64,000 nucleotides of DNA from contig JBAMJR010000152.1 in NCBI GenBank assembly GCA_038501785.1, forward strand, positions 187,501-251,500, written 5' to 3'. This DNA comes from Myoxocephalus aenaeus. Lineage: Eukaryota > Chordata > Actinopteri > Perciformes > Cottidae. This document shows, one piece after another, positions 9,935 to 21,092 of the stretch. The position numbers and the translations under genes are program-made. Every line of letters begins with the position of its first letter. The stretch's first letter is position 1. Under the pieces are notes generated by a model. It was not told where the DNA came from. It saw only the letters and a list, made by a program, of their open reading frames with translations, and searched no databases.

Positions 9935-12900
9935 CTACCCTCCCCCCACAAAGTCCCTCGCCCCCGAGGGGGCAAACAAAGTCTCTCAGGTGGCCAGGGG
10001 GCCTCCGGTTCCTCTGAAGCTGCCGTCGGCGCTGGGGAGAAGGAAAAGGGGTTGAGGGGACGCTGGGACCAAGGGCAGGGGATGGGAAGGGAGGGGCTGG
10101 GCCAGAGACACCAAGGCCAGTCTGTGAAGGGGCGGGCGAAAGGCTGGGCCCATTGGGAAGGGTTTGGGGGGTAGTCTGGGCTGAGTCCAGGGTTCCCCGT
10201 GTCCCAGGTTCTTGTGGGGTGACTGTTCCCCGGTAGGGGGCCAGCCTGTCTCTGTGCAGAGCGACTTTCCTTCCTCGTGGTGGCTGCTGGACCCTGTACA
10301 CCACCTCTCCAAGTCTCTCCAGGACTCGGCAGGTCCCCACCCACTCACTATCGAGCTTTGGGCACCTGCCTTTCTTCCTCTGAGGGCTATACACCCACAC
10401 CAGCTCTCCGACTTCAAAATGTCGTCCTCTGACGTGCACATCGTAGTTCCTCTTTTGCCTTACGCCCGCACTGCACATCTGGTTCCTGGCAAACTCGTGG
10501 GCTGACTCCAAGCGGTCCTGGAGTTTCCGAGCATAGTCGAGCCCCGGGGGACCTGCAGGGGCGTCAGGAGGTTTCCCCATCATCATCTCCCCTGGCGTCC
10601 GGATTTCTCTGCCGAGCATGAGAAGGGCAGGAGAGCAGGAAGTGGAGTCCTGCACAGCAGACCTGTAAGCCATCAGCACAAGAGGCACGTGGTCGTCCCA
10701 GTCGCGTTGGTGTTTAGCTGTCACTATGGCCAGCTGCTGTGCCAGCGTGCGGTTGAATCTCTCGACCAGCCCATCGCTCTGTGGATGGAGGGGTGTAGTG
10801 GGACTTGTGGGATCCCAGTTTGTCACACATGGCGGCGAAGACACAAGACTCAAAGTTTCTGCCCTGATCTGTGTGGATGACTTCCGGGGCCCCAAATCTG
10901 CTGAACATTCCCCCCACCAGAGCATCCACAATCGTCTCCGCCTCCTGGTTCGGCATGCAGTAAGCTTCGGGCCACTTAGTAAAATAGTCCATGGCAGTGA
11001 GGATGTAACGGTTACCTCTCTCTGAGTGAGGAAACGGTCCGAGAACATCAATCCCCACCCTCTCCATGGGACACCCAGCCGGAAACTGCTGGAGTTGAGC
11101 ATGAGATCTGTCTGCAGGGCCTTTCTTCGCTGTGCAGTTGTCGCAGCAGCGGCAGTAGTCCTCCACATCCCGCCTATGTAGGCCCCAGTAGAACCCCTGG
11201 CGGAGGCGACGGAGGGTCTTCGTAACGCCGAAGTGACCAGATCCCGGAGCTCCGTGCATTGCCCGGAGCACTGCCTCTCTCAGAGCCCTGGGCACCACCA
11301 CTTGCCACTGTGTCTCTCCAGTCGCCGGCTCTTTCCACCCCCTCTGTAGCACACCATCATGCAGTCGCAGGGCCTGAAAAATTGACCAGAGTCCCTTTGT
11401 GGCTCGAGAACACATGGTAACCTCTCCCCAAGGTGGTCGCTGTTGGGATCCCACCCAAGCGAGCACTGGCCTTATGTCGACATCCTCTTCCTGTTTGCAC
11501 CCCCACTCTGCTGCGTCCACAGCTGTCAGTCCATGGCCTGCTGGCATGCCCACCGGTCCCACGGCAGCACATTTCACATCAGGTTGCAGCCGCTCTTCTT
11601 CCTGCGCCTCTCTTTTCTCACAGTAGTTGCAGCCATCAGCGCTGCAAGGCCGGCATGAAAGCGCGTCAGCATTTCCGTGGCGTGCCCCCGGTCTGTGGAC
11701 CACAGTGAAATCATACGCCTGTAGCTCCTCAATCCAGCGTGCCAGCTGGCCTTCTGGCTCCTTAAAAGACATGAGCCACCGTAAGGCAGAGTGGTCGGTC
11801 CGGACTGTGAAGTGGAGGCCCCCAAGGTAATATCTAAAATGTCGGATGGCACAGACCATAGCAAGCAGCTCCCGTCTCGTGACACAGTAGCGGCGTTCAG
11901 CCTTGTTAAACTGTCTGCTGTGATACGCCACCACTCTCTCTCCTTCAGGAGTCACTTGGGCCAGCACAGCACCCGCGCCTGCATTACTGGCGTCCGTGTC
12001 GAGGATAAAAGGCAGGGTGGGTTCAGGCTGTGAGAGGACTGGGGCCTCCACAAGGGCTCTCTGCAGTGAAGTGAAAGCTGTATGGCACTCCTCTGTCCAA
12101 TCAAACACCACCCCTTTTTGCAGCAGGCGGAACAGTGGTACAGCTATGCAGGAAAACCCCCTCACAAACTTCCTATAGTAGGAGGCCAGGCCCAGGAAGC
12201 TTTTCAGGTCCTGCACAGCGCTAGGGGTAGGCCAATCCTTCACCGTCTGCACTTTATCATCCATGGTGCCGACACCGCCGCCCCCAAGCTTGTGCCCCAG
12301 AAATGTGACCTCCCGTTGCATGAAGGAGCATTTCTGTGGGTGCAGCTTTAGACCTGCTGCTGCCACCCTCTCCAGCACCCGCCTCAGGGCCTTGAGAGCT
12401 GCCTGGAAGGAGTCACCATGCACCAGTATGTCGTCCAGGTACACAACACACTCCTGTCGAGGGATACCAGCGAGTACCCTGTCCATTAGTCTCTCGAACG
12501 TGGCAGGAGCATTGCAGAGGCCAAACGGAAGGACTTTAAACTGCCACAAGCCCCCATTAGTGATGAAGGCAGTTTTGGCCCTAGCTTCAGGGCTGAGAGG
12601 GACCTGCCAATACCCGCTCCGCAGGTCCAAAGAGGAGTACCAGGCTGACCCTGCCACCGTGTCGAGAGCCTCGTCGATGCGTGGAAGGGGGTAGGAGTCC
12701 TTTTTTGTCACTTTGTTGAGGGGCCTGAAGTCCACACAGAAACGCCACGCCTCCTTCTGCTTTTTGGGGACCATGACGATCGCCGAGGCCCAGGGGCTGG
12801 TGGAAGGCTCGATGATTCCCGCTCGCTGCATCTCTTGCAGGGCTTTGTCTGCCGCAGCCTGCCTGGCCAGTGGGAGGCGTCGAGGTCTCATCCTAATCGG

Positions 12901-13869
12901 CCGTGCATCTCCTGTTTCGATGTAATGCTGGATGAGATCTGTGCGGCCCACATCGTCCTCCGACATTGAAAAACAGTCCTTGAACTCAAGAAGCAGCTGC
13001 CACAACAGATCTTGTTCGCTAGGAGTCAGACCACCACAGTTTGTCTGCCAGACCTCCCTCAATGCCAAGACTCTTTCACGGTCGTCAGGTGGAGAGGCGT
13101 TTGTCACCTGTGTGTGTGGACTTGCAGCTGGCCGGACAGAGGCGGGTGGTGGTTGCAACTCAGCAGCTGGCAGGGTGGAGGGCGGTGGGGGTATCTCATT
13201 TGAAGGGATGCAGCTATGAGCAGCATAATTTGTTGTCTCAGCCGTCAGTGTGGCAACGGTGTGGGTCGCAACACAGCCAGGCCGGGGTGGCTGCCGCCAC
13301 ATCTGGATGACATGGCCATCAGGGAACGTGAGAGTTCCTCTCTTTGTGTTGATGACACAGTCCAAAGCCCCAAGAATATCCAGTCCCAGTATACAGTCCT
13401 CCAGGTTAGCGACCCACACCGGGCAGCTGATAGACTTCCTCCCCAGCCCCAGAGTCACTATTGCTTCTCCAACCATGGGAGTTCGCTCCCCGGTGACTGA
13501 CTGCAGTTTCACTATAGTGGGAAAAATATCAGTTCCATTTTTCACCACATCGGGCCTCACCAGGGTTGCTGACGAACCTGTGTCTACCAGTGCAGAGCAG
13601 CATGTCCCTCCAATGGTGAGCGGTGCATACCAACAGTCTCCTATCCAGGTTCGGCCCAGCACCACTAGTCGCTCCAGCTGACCATCAAAATCCTCCGGTG
13701 GTCTGGTTGCCCCTATTTGGTCGGACGGTTGCGTAGCTTTGTTAATTAGAGGGGGCTGGGACAGGGTGCCAGGGTTCCGCATCGTCCCGATTATGCGGTC
13801 CCCGGCTCGTTTCCCTTGTTCGCGGTGGAACGGGGGCAGTGTCGAACCAGGTGGCCAGGCTGGCCACAC
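9930..13869 (-). pseudogene. pol: Gypsy pol polyprotein, frameshifted in integrase
   Basis: The open frame runs leftward from about 13869, overlapping gag in the -1 frame, as expected for ribosomal frameshifting. Domains in order: aspartic protease with ALVDTGSS (active Asp near codon 96); reverse transcriptase with YLDD at about 12432-12443; RNase H starting DTDASNAGAG; integrase zinc finger (H...H...CDNC); and integrase core with the first two acidic residues in GIDVLGPF and HTDQGRNF. The frame then breaks near 10800-10815. The rest, with the third catalytic residue in DGLVERFNRT and a C-terminal SEWVG/HRDRLAPY module, continues in another frame to 9930. The break equals one extra base. Its product would copy and integrate the element; this copy probably cannot. 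Confidence 0.92.
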
Positions 13870-14782
13870 CCCCAGCAGACTATTGGTCGTGGCTTGTCTT
13901 GTCTCTCATCTCTCAGAGGGGCAGCCCTCACCAGCTGGGTTAGCTCCCCCACCCAGGCAGGCTGCGCTAACTCCCTTTCCGTCTCACAAGCAGCTCTCCC
14001 CTTTGGTGCTTTTTCAACCACTTTACCCAAGGTGCCAGCACACAGCATCTCTCTCTCCGTAGCTGACTCCAAAGCCTCCTGGAGCGACCCAGGGTGAGCG
14101 AGTAGTGTCTGGATGCGCAGGTCAGCTGGCAGCAGGGCCTGGAGGAAATGGTCCCTAGCTAGCTCGCTCTGGATGGACGGGGGCATGTGGGCGTAGGTGC
14201 GGTGGACAAGCCCCTCAATGTCATTAGCGAGCTCCCTCAGCGGCTCCTCTGGCCGTCGCTGTCTGCTGCACAGTTCAGAGCGGAGTAGGCTAGTGGCAGA
14301 GCATTGTCCAAATCGTCGCTTTAGAGCCCCAATTAGTGCATCATAATCACTCCTATCATCGGGACTCAGCAGCAGCAGGCTTGATAAAGCGTCACCCGTG
14401 AGGCACATCGCTAACTGGAGAGCTTTTACTTCAGTGGACCATCTACTGGCATTGGCTAACAGTTCAAACTGTGCAGGAAAAGCTTCCCAGTTGGATTTAC
14501 CGTCATATCTGGGGTCTTTATTGTGGACGGAATAGCTTCTCTGCGTGTCTCAGTGTGCTCAGTCATGTCCCTTTCTGCGGCCGCAGTCATTCCTCTACGG
14601 CCGCCATTTCCCTCACCGTCGCGGCCCGAGTGGCCAAAGCCAGCCTCCGCAGCCATCCTCGCGGTCATTTCTTTTACCCGCTCTCGGTGCTCCGTCGTCT
14701 GCCAGACCCCGGCTGCGCCGTCCCATTCTCGTTCGTCACTTTCTCCTTCCCGTTTAATCTTGAGACGGCTCCCCGACGTCAT
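13791..14782 (-). pseudogene. gag: Gypsy gag, frameshifted
   Basis: The structural protein that packages element RNA. An ATG at 14782 opens a charged N-terminal region to about 14510, where the frame shifts by one base. The capsid-like part continues to 13791 and ends with a CCHC zinc knuckle, CWGCGQPGHLVRHC, near 13860, which binds nucleic acid. The end overlaps pol by about 79 bp. Length is normal for Gypsy gag once both frames are counted. The frameshift may be a real mutation or an assembly indel; the low LTR divergence makes either possible. Confidence 0.85.
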
Positions 14783-14875
14783 GTTTCTCCCCGTTGACGA
14801 GCGTTAGCCACCTAGCTTCTCTGCTGCTAACTGGCGTGGCGATGTTATAGCGAAAGTTTTACTTCTGACACCAAA

Positions 14876-15174
14876 TGTAACGACCCTAAGGTCAGGGAAG
14901 CTACGAGACGTAGGGCTTATAGGGTTTTTATTCATGGAACATAGAACAGGCTACTGTGGGCCGTAGCCTACGCCAACACAACAGTAACACAACAAGCTTC
15001 GCCACCGCTCCGGGTCCTAGACTGCTCCGAACGGCTCGTAACACAACACCACACACAAAACAACATCACTCGCCCTCCAATCACAGACACGCCCCACCGC
15101 CACCGGCTCATGAGCCGTTCACTGACATCCCGAACACAATACCCACAACACAACATTTCTCTCAGTCCGTTACA
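14876..15174 (-). repeat. 5' LTR of the Gypsy element, with adjacent primer-binding site
   Basis: 299 bp. Immediately inside it (about 14861-14875, read on the minus strand) is TTTGGTGTCAGAAGT, whose TGG start fits a tRNA 3' CCA primer-binding site. Confidence 0.93.
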
Positions 15175-15178
15175 ATAC

Positions 15179-15330
15179 ATTAAGTTACATTTACTTGTGT
15201 CTACTTGATAAGAGGCCCAGTGGCCCTATGATAGGCCCAGTAGTCCCGCCCACGCATTTTCCAGACCCCCCCCCCCCCCCTCCCCTCGTCCAACCACCTT
15301 TAATGATGAGCTAATGACACATCATTAGCA
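15179..15330. other. Flank of the Gypsy insertion and C-rich run
   Basis: ATTAAGTTACATTTACTTGTGTCT at the left continues the target repeat seen at 31303-31326, then sequence diverges. A run of about 14 C is near 15267-15281. Confidence 0.6.
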
Positions 15331-15356
15331 ATCTGTGAGAGAGAAGAAAAAGAAAA

Positions 15357-15640
15357 AATGGAGAAAAAACGAAAAGGCGGTGCAGCAAAACTGAGGGAAA
15401 AGTGCTAAGAGCAGAACTATAATAAACATGTTTGCTGCTGTGGGGGCCGGCAGGGGGCGTGGCATCCGGCTCCGGGGGCGTGGCCTCCGGCTCCGGGGGC
15501 GTGGCCTCCGGGGCTTTGGCTGCGCCGGGCGCGGCGGGTCCCTCTCAGGAGGTGTCGTCGTCGGACAGTGAAGGTGAGGCTCCCGCTGCCATGGTGGGAC
15601 AGGAGGGGGAGGAGGAGAGTGGTGGTGGTGATAGCAGGTG
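15357..15640 (+). pseudogene. hAT (TTF/ZMYM-type) transposase first-exon fragment
   Basis: An ATG at 15357 gives MEKKRKGGAAKLREK, which resembles the conserved N-terminus of TTF-zinc-finger hAT transposases. It then hits a stop; a Gly/Ala-rich, Ser/Glu-rich continuation sits in another frame (about 15432-15640) and ends at a good splice donor (GCAG|GTGAGT). Three GGCGTGGC-bearing 21-bp repeats lie in the middle. I infer a decayed exon 1. No DDE domain follows. Confidence 0.45.
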
Positions 15641-16620
15641 AGTGTGCTCGCTAACATGTTGTGATAAACACTCATTCACTAAATGTTCAGAAACGTTGTC
15701 TATGAACTTTACTTGACATAATAGATAGCGTGTGGTGTAAATCTAGTTCTAAAGTGTTGGAAAATGATATACTATCCTGATTAATTAACCACTATTTTAT
15801 GGTGCTGTGGTTTGAGCATGCAGATCTGCTTTTTCACAATTTTTATAATTACAAATCAGGTCACCAGAGTTAAAGTGTTTTAAGTATCAATACACTTTCT
15901 TCAAGCCCACTGTCCAGTTTGTTCAAATATGCTTTACCTATTTTTTTCTGTCAGTGTTTATGGTTTATTGTCCTTGCTTTTCTTTTTTTGAACACTTATT
16001 TATGGACATTTTCAGATTAAATTACATCAAATAAGAGACAAGGAGACAATGACCCATTTCACATTATACAGTTAAAACTAATGAAACACTGATTAACTAC
16101 TGTTACAATAATGTTGTCTGTCTTTCACAGGGCTGAGGAGACTTTATATCTGTTCCAGTGTGTGCTTTGTGAGGGACCTACAGTTGTCTTCCAGTGCCAC
16201 TGTCCTGATGTACTTTAGCCAGTATCCTCCTTGTAAGAGCAATACACTCTTTTCTTGGCTATCTATTATACATTTATTTTAGTCAACACTTGACAACTTG
16301 AATGGATATTAATAACATCTTTTGTTTCTGTCTTTCACAGGGAGTTCTATTTGTATTTGTATGAGTATTTGTATAAATAAACACTCTTGAATCTTAAATC
16401 CTTTCTCCAGTATCCTTCTTAAGAGCAAGTGAGCAACATACTGTGTAGTCATCATTTATTTTATTCAATGCTCCAGAATATCAAGGGATATTATTCAGTA
16501 TAGTAGTGTTATTAAGGGCTTGTGTGATTATATGTACAGTACATCAACGGACCGAGTTGGCACAGTATCTGCGCGCGGATTGTGGTGGGTCAGTCTGGAC
16601 CAAAAAGTCCAGGGCAGAAT
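15641..16620. other. AT-rich stretch with possible decayed exons
   Basis: Two segments follow good acceptors (TCTTTCACAG at about 16122-16131 and 16331-16340), but neither carries a recognisable protein. GAGCAATACACTCTTTT and AAGAGCAAGTGAGC suggest an internal duplication of about 200 bp. Confidence 0.3.
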
Positions 16621-16623
16621 TTT

Positions 16624-16742
16624 TGTCCCAGTCCAGGCCTGTGTGTGTCCCAGTCCAGGCCTGTGTGTGTCCCAGTCCAGGCCTGTGTGTGTCCCAGTCC
16701 AGGCCTGTGTGTGGACCAGTCCAGGCCTGTGTGTGGACCAGG
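16624..16742. repeat. 22-bp minisatellite, about 5 copies
   Basis: Units of CCAGTCCAGGCCTGTGTGTG plus two bases; the last two units carry GGA in place of TCC. Confidence 0.95.
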
Positions 16743-16813
16743 CAAGGTGACGGGAATTCCGCTAGCTTTGCGGGTGCTTTGGCAATAGTAATATGAGGAA
16801 CATTAAGACCAAT

Positions 16814-17042
16814 ACGCTCACGTTTAACTGGTGGAAGCCTCAACGCCTGCATGAAGCTCAACCTCACCATGTATAAACCAGACTACAAGGCCATCAGCAA
16901 AACCATGCAGCACCAGAAGTCACATTAAAAGTAAGACATATTTCTTTTATTATACGTTAAAAATACTATATGGCTCTCAATGAAATATATTTAGAAATAT
17001 TTGGCCTTTATGGCTCTCCCAGTCAAAAAGGTTCCCGACCTC
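16814..17042 (+). pseudogene. hAT (GTF2IRD2-type) transposase C-terminus and element end
   Basis: The frame ending at TAA near 16927 reads LTGGSLNACMKLNLT then YKPDYKAISKTMQ, resembling the extreme C-terminus of hAT transposases related to GTF2IRD2/Charlie. Downstream, GGCTCTCAATGAAATATATT and AAAAAGGTTCCCGACCTCTG match the usual 3' end of such elements. The matching left terminus was not found, so the copy is 5'-truncated. Confidence 0.5.
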
Positions 17043-17820
17043 TGGATTAGATGATTAAAGTGGCTTTTTGGGATTCACACCTGAACAAACTGAATTTATG
17101 AATTAAATAGCCCATATTGTTCTCTCTAACTAGACCTCTCTGAATATTCATTTAATACCATTGTCTTAGTTTTTAAATTCATGGCTGTCATATTAGATTT
17201 AGCGAGTAATCTTAAAGGTTGTTTTTGTTGTCAGCATAATCTGAAACCAGAACAGACATGGTTGGTTGAATGAAAGTGCTTGTTATTGTTTATTTAATGC
17301 AGATTGATATGCAAAAATAGCAATGTGTCCATTTTAAATTAAGTCTACCAAAACAGAAGAATTCTGAATAGTTTGTTCATATCAAAAGTTATGTTTCATC
17401 TCGTTCATCTGAAGGTCAAAGACTTGGAGCTGCTGTTCTTCCTCCTCTGGATGTTAAAAGAAAAAAAAATCTTCAGGAAAGTTACAAAAGGTTTTTATGT
17501 GATTTGAATTTAGTGGAAAATGAGTCCCATTCCCTTTTGTACTGTTCATGTTATGATATTAAGGAGTAAATCAGAAGCTAAATTAATGTAGGATCTTATA
17601 AGATGTACACGAGAAGATTAATATAACCATTATCAATGTAATTAACATAGTATTAAACATGTGCAGCTCATACTAGCACGAGTGATCCACAAGAGTCTTG
17701 TATCGAAACCGAATGCCTGTCATTTATCTACTTTTAAAGACATTGATTTGTAATCCCATGAATTATATTGATTTAATTTTACAGTATAACATTTGAAATA
17801 TATTTATATATCAGTCAGAA
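17043..17820. other. No gene seen downstream of H2B
   Basis: AT-rich with no repeats, motifs or coding frame recognised. It separates the H2B 3' end from transposon sequence. Confidence 0.5.
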
Positions 17821-17849
17821 GGAGGAATTGCTCATTAGAAGAAGTGGGT

Positions 17850-17865
17850 GGCTCTTAAAAGAGCC
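17850..17865 (-). terminator. Histone mRNA 3' stem-loop
   Basis: The minus strand reads GGCTCTTTTAAGAGCC, a perfect 6-bp stem with a 4-nt loop and the flank ACCCAC, the canonical stem-loop that replaces the poly(A) tail in replication-dependent histone mRNAs. It starts 24 nt after the H2B stop codon. SLBP is the known binding partner. A purine-rich downstream element was not obvious. Confidence 0.95.
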
Positions 17866-17889
17866 GTTGTGGTGTTGTTCTCCAGCAGT

Positions 17890-18264
17890 CTACTTGGAGC
17901 TGGTGTACTTGGTCACGGCCTTGGTTCCCTCAGACACCGCGTGCTTCGCCAGCTCCCCGGGCAGCAGCAGGCGGACAGCGGTCTGGATCTCCCTGGAAGT
18001 GATGGTGGAGCGCTTGTTGTAGTGAGCCAGACGAGAGGCCTCACCGGCGATGCGCTCAAAGATGTCGCTCACGAAGCAGTTCATGATGCCCATGGCCTTG
18101 GAGGAGATGCCGGTGTCGGGGTGGACCTGCTTCATCACCTTGTACACGTAGATGGCGTAGCTCTCCTTCCTGGACTTACGCCTCTTCTTGCCGGTCTTGG
18201 TGGCGGTCTTAGAGACGGCTTTCTTGGAGCCCTTCTTGGGCGCTTTCACGGTGGCGTCAGGCAT
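17890..18264 (-). CDS. Histone H2B
   Basis: 124 residues, intronless, the standard fish H2B length. It pairs with H2A in the nucleosome core. The basic N-terminal tail (MPDATVKAPKKGSKKAV) leads to the histone fold from about residue 35 (KESYAIYVYKV) and the conserved C-terminal helix ending AVTKYTSSK. The lysine corresponding to the monoubiquitination site (human K120) is present at residue 119. Unlike the common form, residues 62-66 read NCFVS rather than NSFVN, giving a cysteine at 63. The ATG at 18264 follows a short leader; TATA, CCAAT and octamer motifs lie upstream and a stem-loop downstream, so it looks expressed in S phase. No other histone gene is in the window, which is unusual because H2B usually sits in clusters. 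Confidence 0.97.
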   Translation of the reverse strand: MPDATVKAPKKGSKKAVSKTATKTGKKRRKSRKESYAIYVYKVMKQVHPDTGISSKAMGIMNCFVSDIFERIAGEASRLAHYNKRSTITSREIQTAVRLLLPGELAKHAVSEGTKAVTKYTSSK

Positions 18265-18317
18265 GATTGTTTGGTTCTTCAGAGTCGGAAGATATCTCCC
18301 GCAGCTCAGGACGGTGA

Positions 18318-18372
18318 ATATTTATATCAACGTGATGCAAATGAGGCTGTGCTGCTGCTCACACAGGATTGG
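18318..18372 (-). promoter_or_regulatory. H2B promoter: TATA, octamer and CCAAT
   Basis: On the minus strand, GATATAAATA (about 18318-18328) is the TATA box about 55 bp before the ATG. ATTTGCAT at 18335-18342 is the octamer that marks vertebrate H2B promoters and binds Oct-1. CCAAT is at 18368-18372. Order and spacing match a replication-dependent H2B promoter. Confidence 0.92.
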
Positions 18373-18399
18373 CTGTGCTGCTGAGCGAGACTGAGCATG

Positions 18400-18973
18400 C
18401 GCGAAGACGTAAACGTTGCTGTGAGCAGATGTATTTAGTCTTTGAGTGACTAAACCTGTATGTTTTATAACTTTGTATCAATCTAGAGGGAACAGATGGG
18501 GAAACGTGATTTCTTGACTGACAAGAACATGAACTAAGACAGATGCAACATATTCTAACTAGTGTAATTGTGAGAGATGAGAGGTGTTGGACTGTACTAA
18601 CCTGCCTTTATAAATACGCATTGTTGGAGGGAGCCCAGCAAAAACATGTTAATTACCAACAACTCCTCTGCTGGAATAAAGAGCTTTAACGGTTCTTAAA
18701 ATGTTCATGATTATTTAATTATTTGGCAGGAAGAACAAAACAGCCGCAAAGAGTAGAACCACGGAAGCAAACATGGCGAAGCAGTGGTTCCGATCGATAG
18801 ACACTCTTTTATATTCCTTCTCTGCAACTTTGTTGGCTTTACAAACGCAAACAACCTTTGCACAGTCATGTAGCCTGCAGTGTTATTGCACTAATTTGCA
18901 GCAGATAAAGCAATTCAAACTTTAGTGCCAAATATTCCTCACTGGTCGTGCCTTAATTCTCAGTCCTATAGGA
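18400..18973. other. No gene seen upstream of H2B
   Basis: No coding frame, repeat array or terminal inverted repeat recognised. A short A/T-rich Met-initiated frame is not supported by any motif. Confidence 0.4.
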
Positions 18974-19539
18974 CAGCGGTTCCCAAACTTTTTAGGCCAC
19001 GCACCCCCTTCTACATCCCGACCGGGTTCACGCACCCCCAATCCCCCACACCTAAAAAAAAACGCAACAGAGCCTATTTATAGCCGCATAAAATCGGACC
19101 AATGCGAGAACTGTTTGCTCGCGCGTGGCGTTTGTTACAAGATTTTGTCCACTGTATACATTTCAGTTACACAAGGCGTCACTTTTAAAGAGCAATAAGG
19201 ATGGCGACGACACACAGGCTCAGAGGCAGATTGCATTTCACATTTATTTACTTAAACACAGTAAGCCACGTAAAGAACAAAGAGTGGCACATGCATAGGC
19301 TCAGAAACAGATAGAAATAAAAAAGGAGGAGTCCATATGAGGATGTTCACATGCCGCGCAGGTGGCTCAGCCTGCAGCAAGAGAGATAGAGAGGGAGAGG
19401 GAGGGGGAGGAAGTGAGAAAACGTAGTGCGTTTTGTGTAGACCCAACACATGAATGAGACTGCAATTGTTTTGGGCTGTTTTGTAACTCTTCCAATTTTG
19501 ATCTAAAAAATGTAAGGGGCTTCTGACTTGCACTGGCAT

Positions 19540-20013
19540 GCTTGGTGTTCAGGTGGCGGCGCTAATAAGAGGGGTTCAGAAAGCTGTTAGCCAGAACCTC
19601 ACTGCACAACACCACTGTGGCTTCGGGCAATCTGCATTGCCAATCCAAGTGAAGCCCAGACCCAGATAATTGTCATCATATTTCCTCTTTTTTTTCCCAG
19701 TCTGATGCTCACTCTCGTTTCCTTTTGTTTCACCTTGACCCCGCGATGGGCCTCTGTGCTCCCGGTTTGTCTGTGATATCCCTTCCTCCTTCTCCGTCTC
19801 CTCTTTCTCCGACTCCCGGTCGATTTCTTCTCCCGGTTTCTCCCCAACGCACCTCTCCGTTTCTCTCGCCTCCGGTTCCTCACTCTCTCTCTGTCCCTCT
19901 CCTCTTTTATTACTGATAGCTTCAGATGTCCCACCTGACAGCTTCCCCGAGTTCAGCCAGTTTAACATATTTTCATGGATGTTGCTGAATGAATGAAATG
20001 ACGTTAGGGGCAC
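19540..20013 (-). pseudogene. ZBED5-like hAT transposase N-terminus
   Basis: An ATG at about 20013 opens a Glu/Arg-rich stretch, then KKRKYDDNYLGLGFTWIG and CPKPQ, the start of the BED-finger region typical of ZBED5/FAM200-type transposases. The frame slips after CPKPQ; the following Cys/His part continues in another frame towards 19500. The catalytic domain is missing. The length before the break, about 130 residues, is only the N-terminal fifth of the family. I am fairly confident of the family and sure that it is broken. Confidence 0.6.
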
Positions 20014-20689
20014 AAGCTAGGCTAGCTAGTGTGTACGTAAAAGACAGTCTGGCGGCCGGACCGGAAGTGCATCTATTTATTAAATTGTACGTTTTTAATT
20101 TTAAATTTAAATCTTATAAAGGGAATTTTTATAATTAAAAAATCCTACTTAATTTTTTTAAAATTATGTTTAATATAAATTATTACACCATTAGACCACC
20201 ATTACATTTTTCCAGTGGTGTATAAAGTACCCAAAAGCCGTACTTGAGTAAAAGTAAAGATACCTTACTGGAAAATTACTCCAGTAAAAGTAAAAGTCAC
20301 CTATTAAAATACTACATGAGTAAAAGTCTTAAAGTATCTGATATTTTCTGTACTTAAGTATCAAAAGTATTTTTCTGATATAAAATGTACTTAAGTATTG
20401 AAAGTAAAAGTAGAAGTACATGCTTTTAATAAAAAAGCAATGGGTCAGAATTTTGAGAATTATGAAGTTTATTCTTTTAAGTGCTGTGGTCACCGTGACC
20501 AAGGACCAGGAGTTGTGTTGATACAATAACTGGGTTGGCTGTGATCCATCCACATATATTATGTACAACATAATATACTGTACCTAAGTATACTTTTGCA
20601 TCTACTATGAACTTATCATCATAATTCTCCAAAAAGCAATATGACACTATGAAGGACTTGTAACAGTGTGGTTATAAGTATGCTCATTC

Positions 20690-20815
20690 CGCCCGCCGTG
20701 GGTCTCTTGGTACCGGTCTGTGGGTCTCTTGGTACCAGTCTGTGGGTCTCTTGGTACCGGTCTGTGGGTCTCTTGGTTCCGGTCTGTGGGTCTCTTGGTA
20801 CCGGGCCACAGAAAG
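20690..20815. repeat. 22-bp minisatellite, about 5 copies
   Basis: Units of GTGGGTCTCTTGGTACCGGT plus two bases. The unit resembles the internal CCGGT-type motif of the hAT family that ends at 22209, suggesting expansion inside that element. Confidence 0.9.
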
Positions 20816-21092
20816 AATGAATGAAACATTTCAATTAAATAAAAAAAAAATCAAGGCCGGAAAGATGTTTTATTGTGAAAAATGACCGCATACATCCGTC
20901 TGTGGTAACCTCAGACGGAATCTCTTGACACATGTCAAGATGTTACGTTACTCTAAAAATGAAACGTAAGTCTGTTACAACTCTGTCGGTGATCTGGAAA
21001 CCAAGGCAGAGTATCCTGAGATCGCCAAAAAAGCATGAAAACCTGCTTCCATTTCAACATCCTGTCTTTGTGCAGCGGGTTATAAATTAAGC

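Larger units (their letters stand above)
9636..15174 (-). mobile_element. Ty3/Gypsy LTR retrotransposon
   Basis: A 5.5-kb element bounded by two 299-bp LTRs that start TG and end CA (in element sense, TGTAACGGACTGAG to GTCGTTACA). The target duplication ATAC lies at 9632-9635 and 15175-15178. The empty site is preserved near 31300. The LTRs differ at only about three positions, so the insertion is recent. Gene order on the minus strand is gag, protease, reverse transcriptase, RNase H, integrase, the usual Gypsy order. No env-like gene is present. Both gag and integrase contain apparent frameshifts, so this copy looks non-autonomous unless those are sequencing errors. Confidence 0.95.

Noticed and set aside
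10212..14807. Many plus-strand ORFs of 60-150 codons
   Set aside because: Antisense shadows of Gypsy gag-pol, which has clear catalytic motifs on the minus strand.
17848..18384. 178-codon plus-strand ORF opposite H2B
   Set aside because: Antisense shadow; H2B is conserved end to end with promoter and stem-loop.
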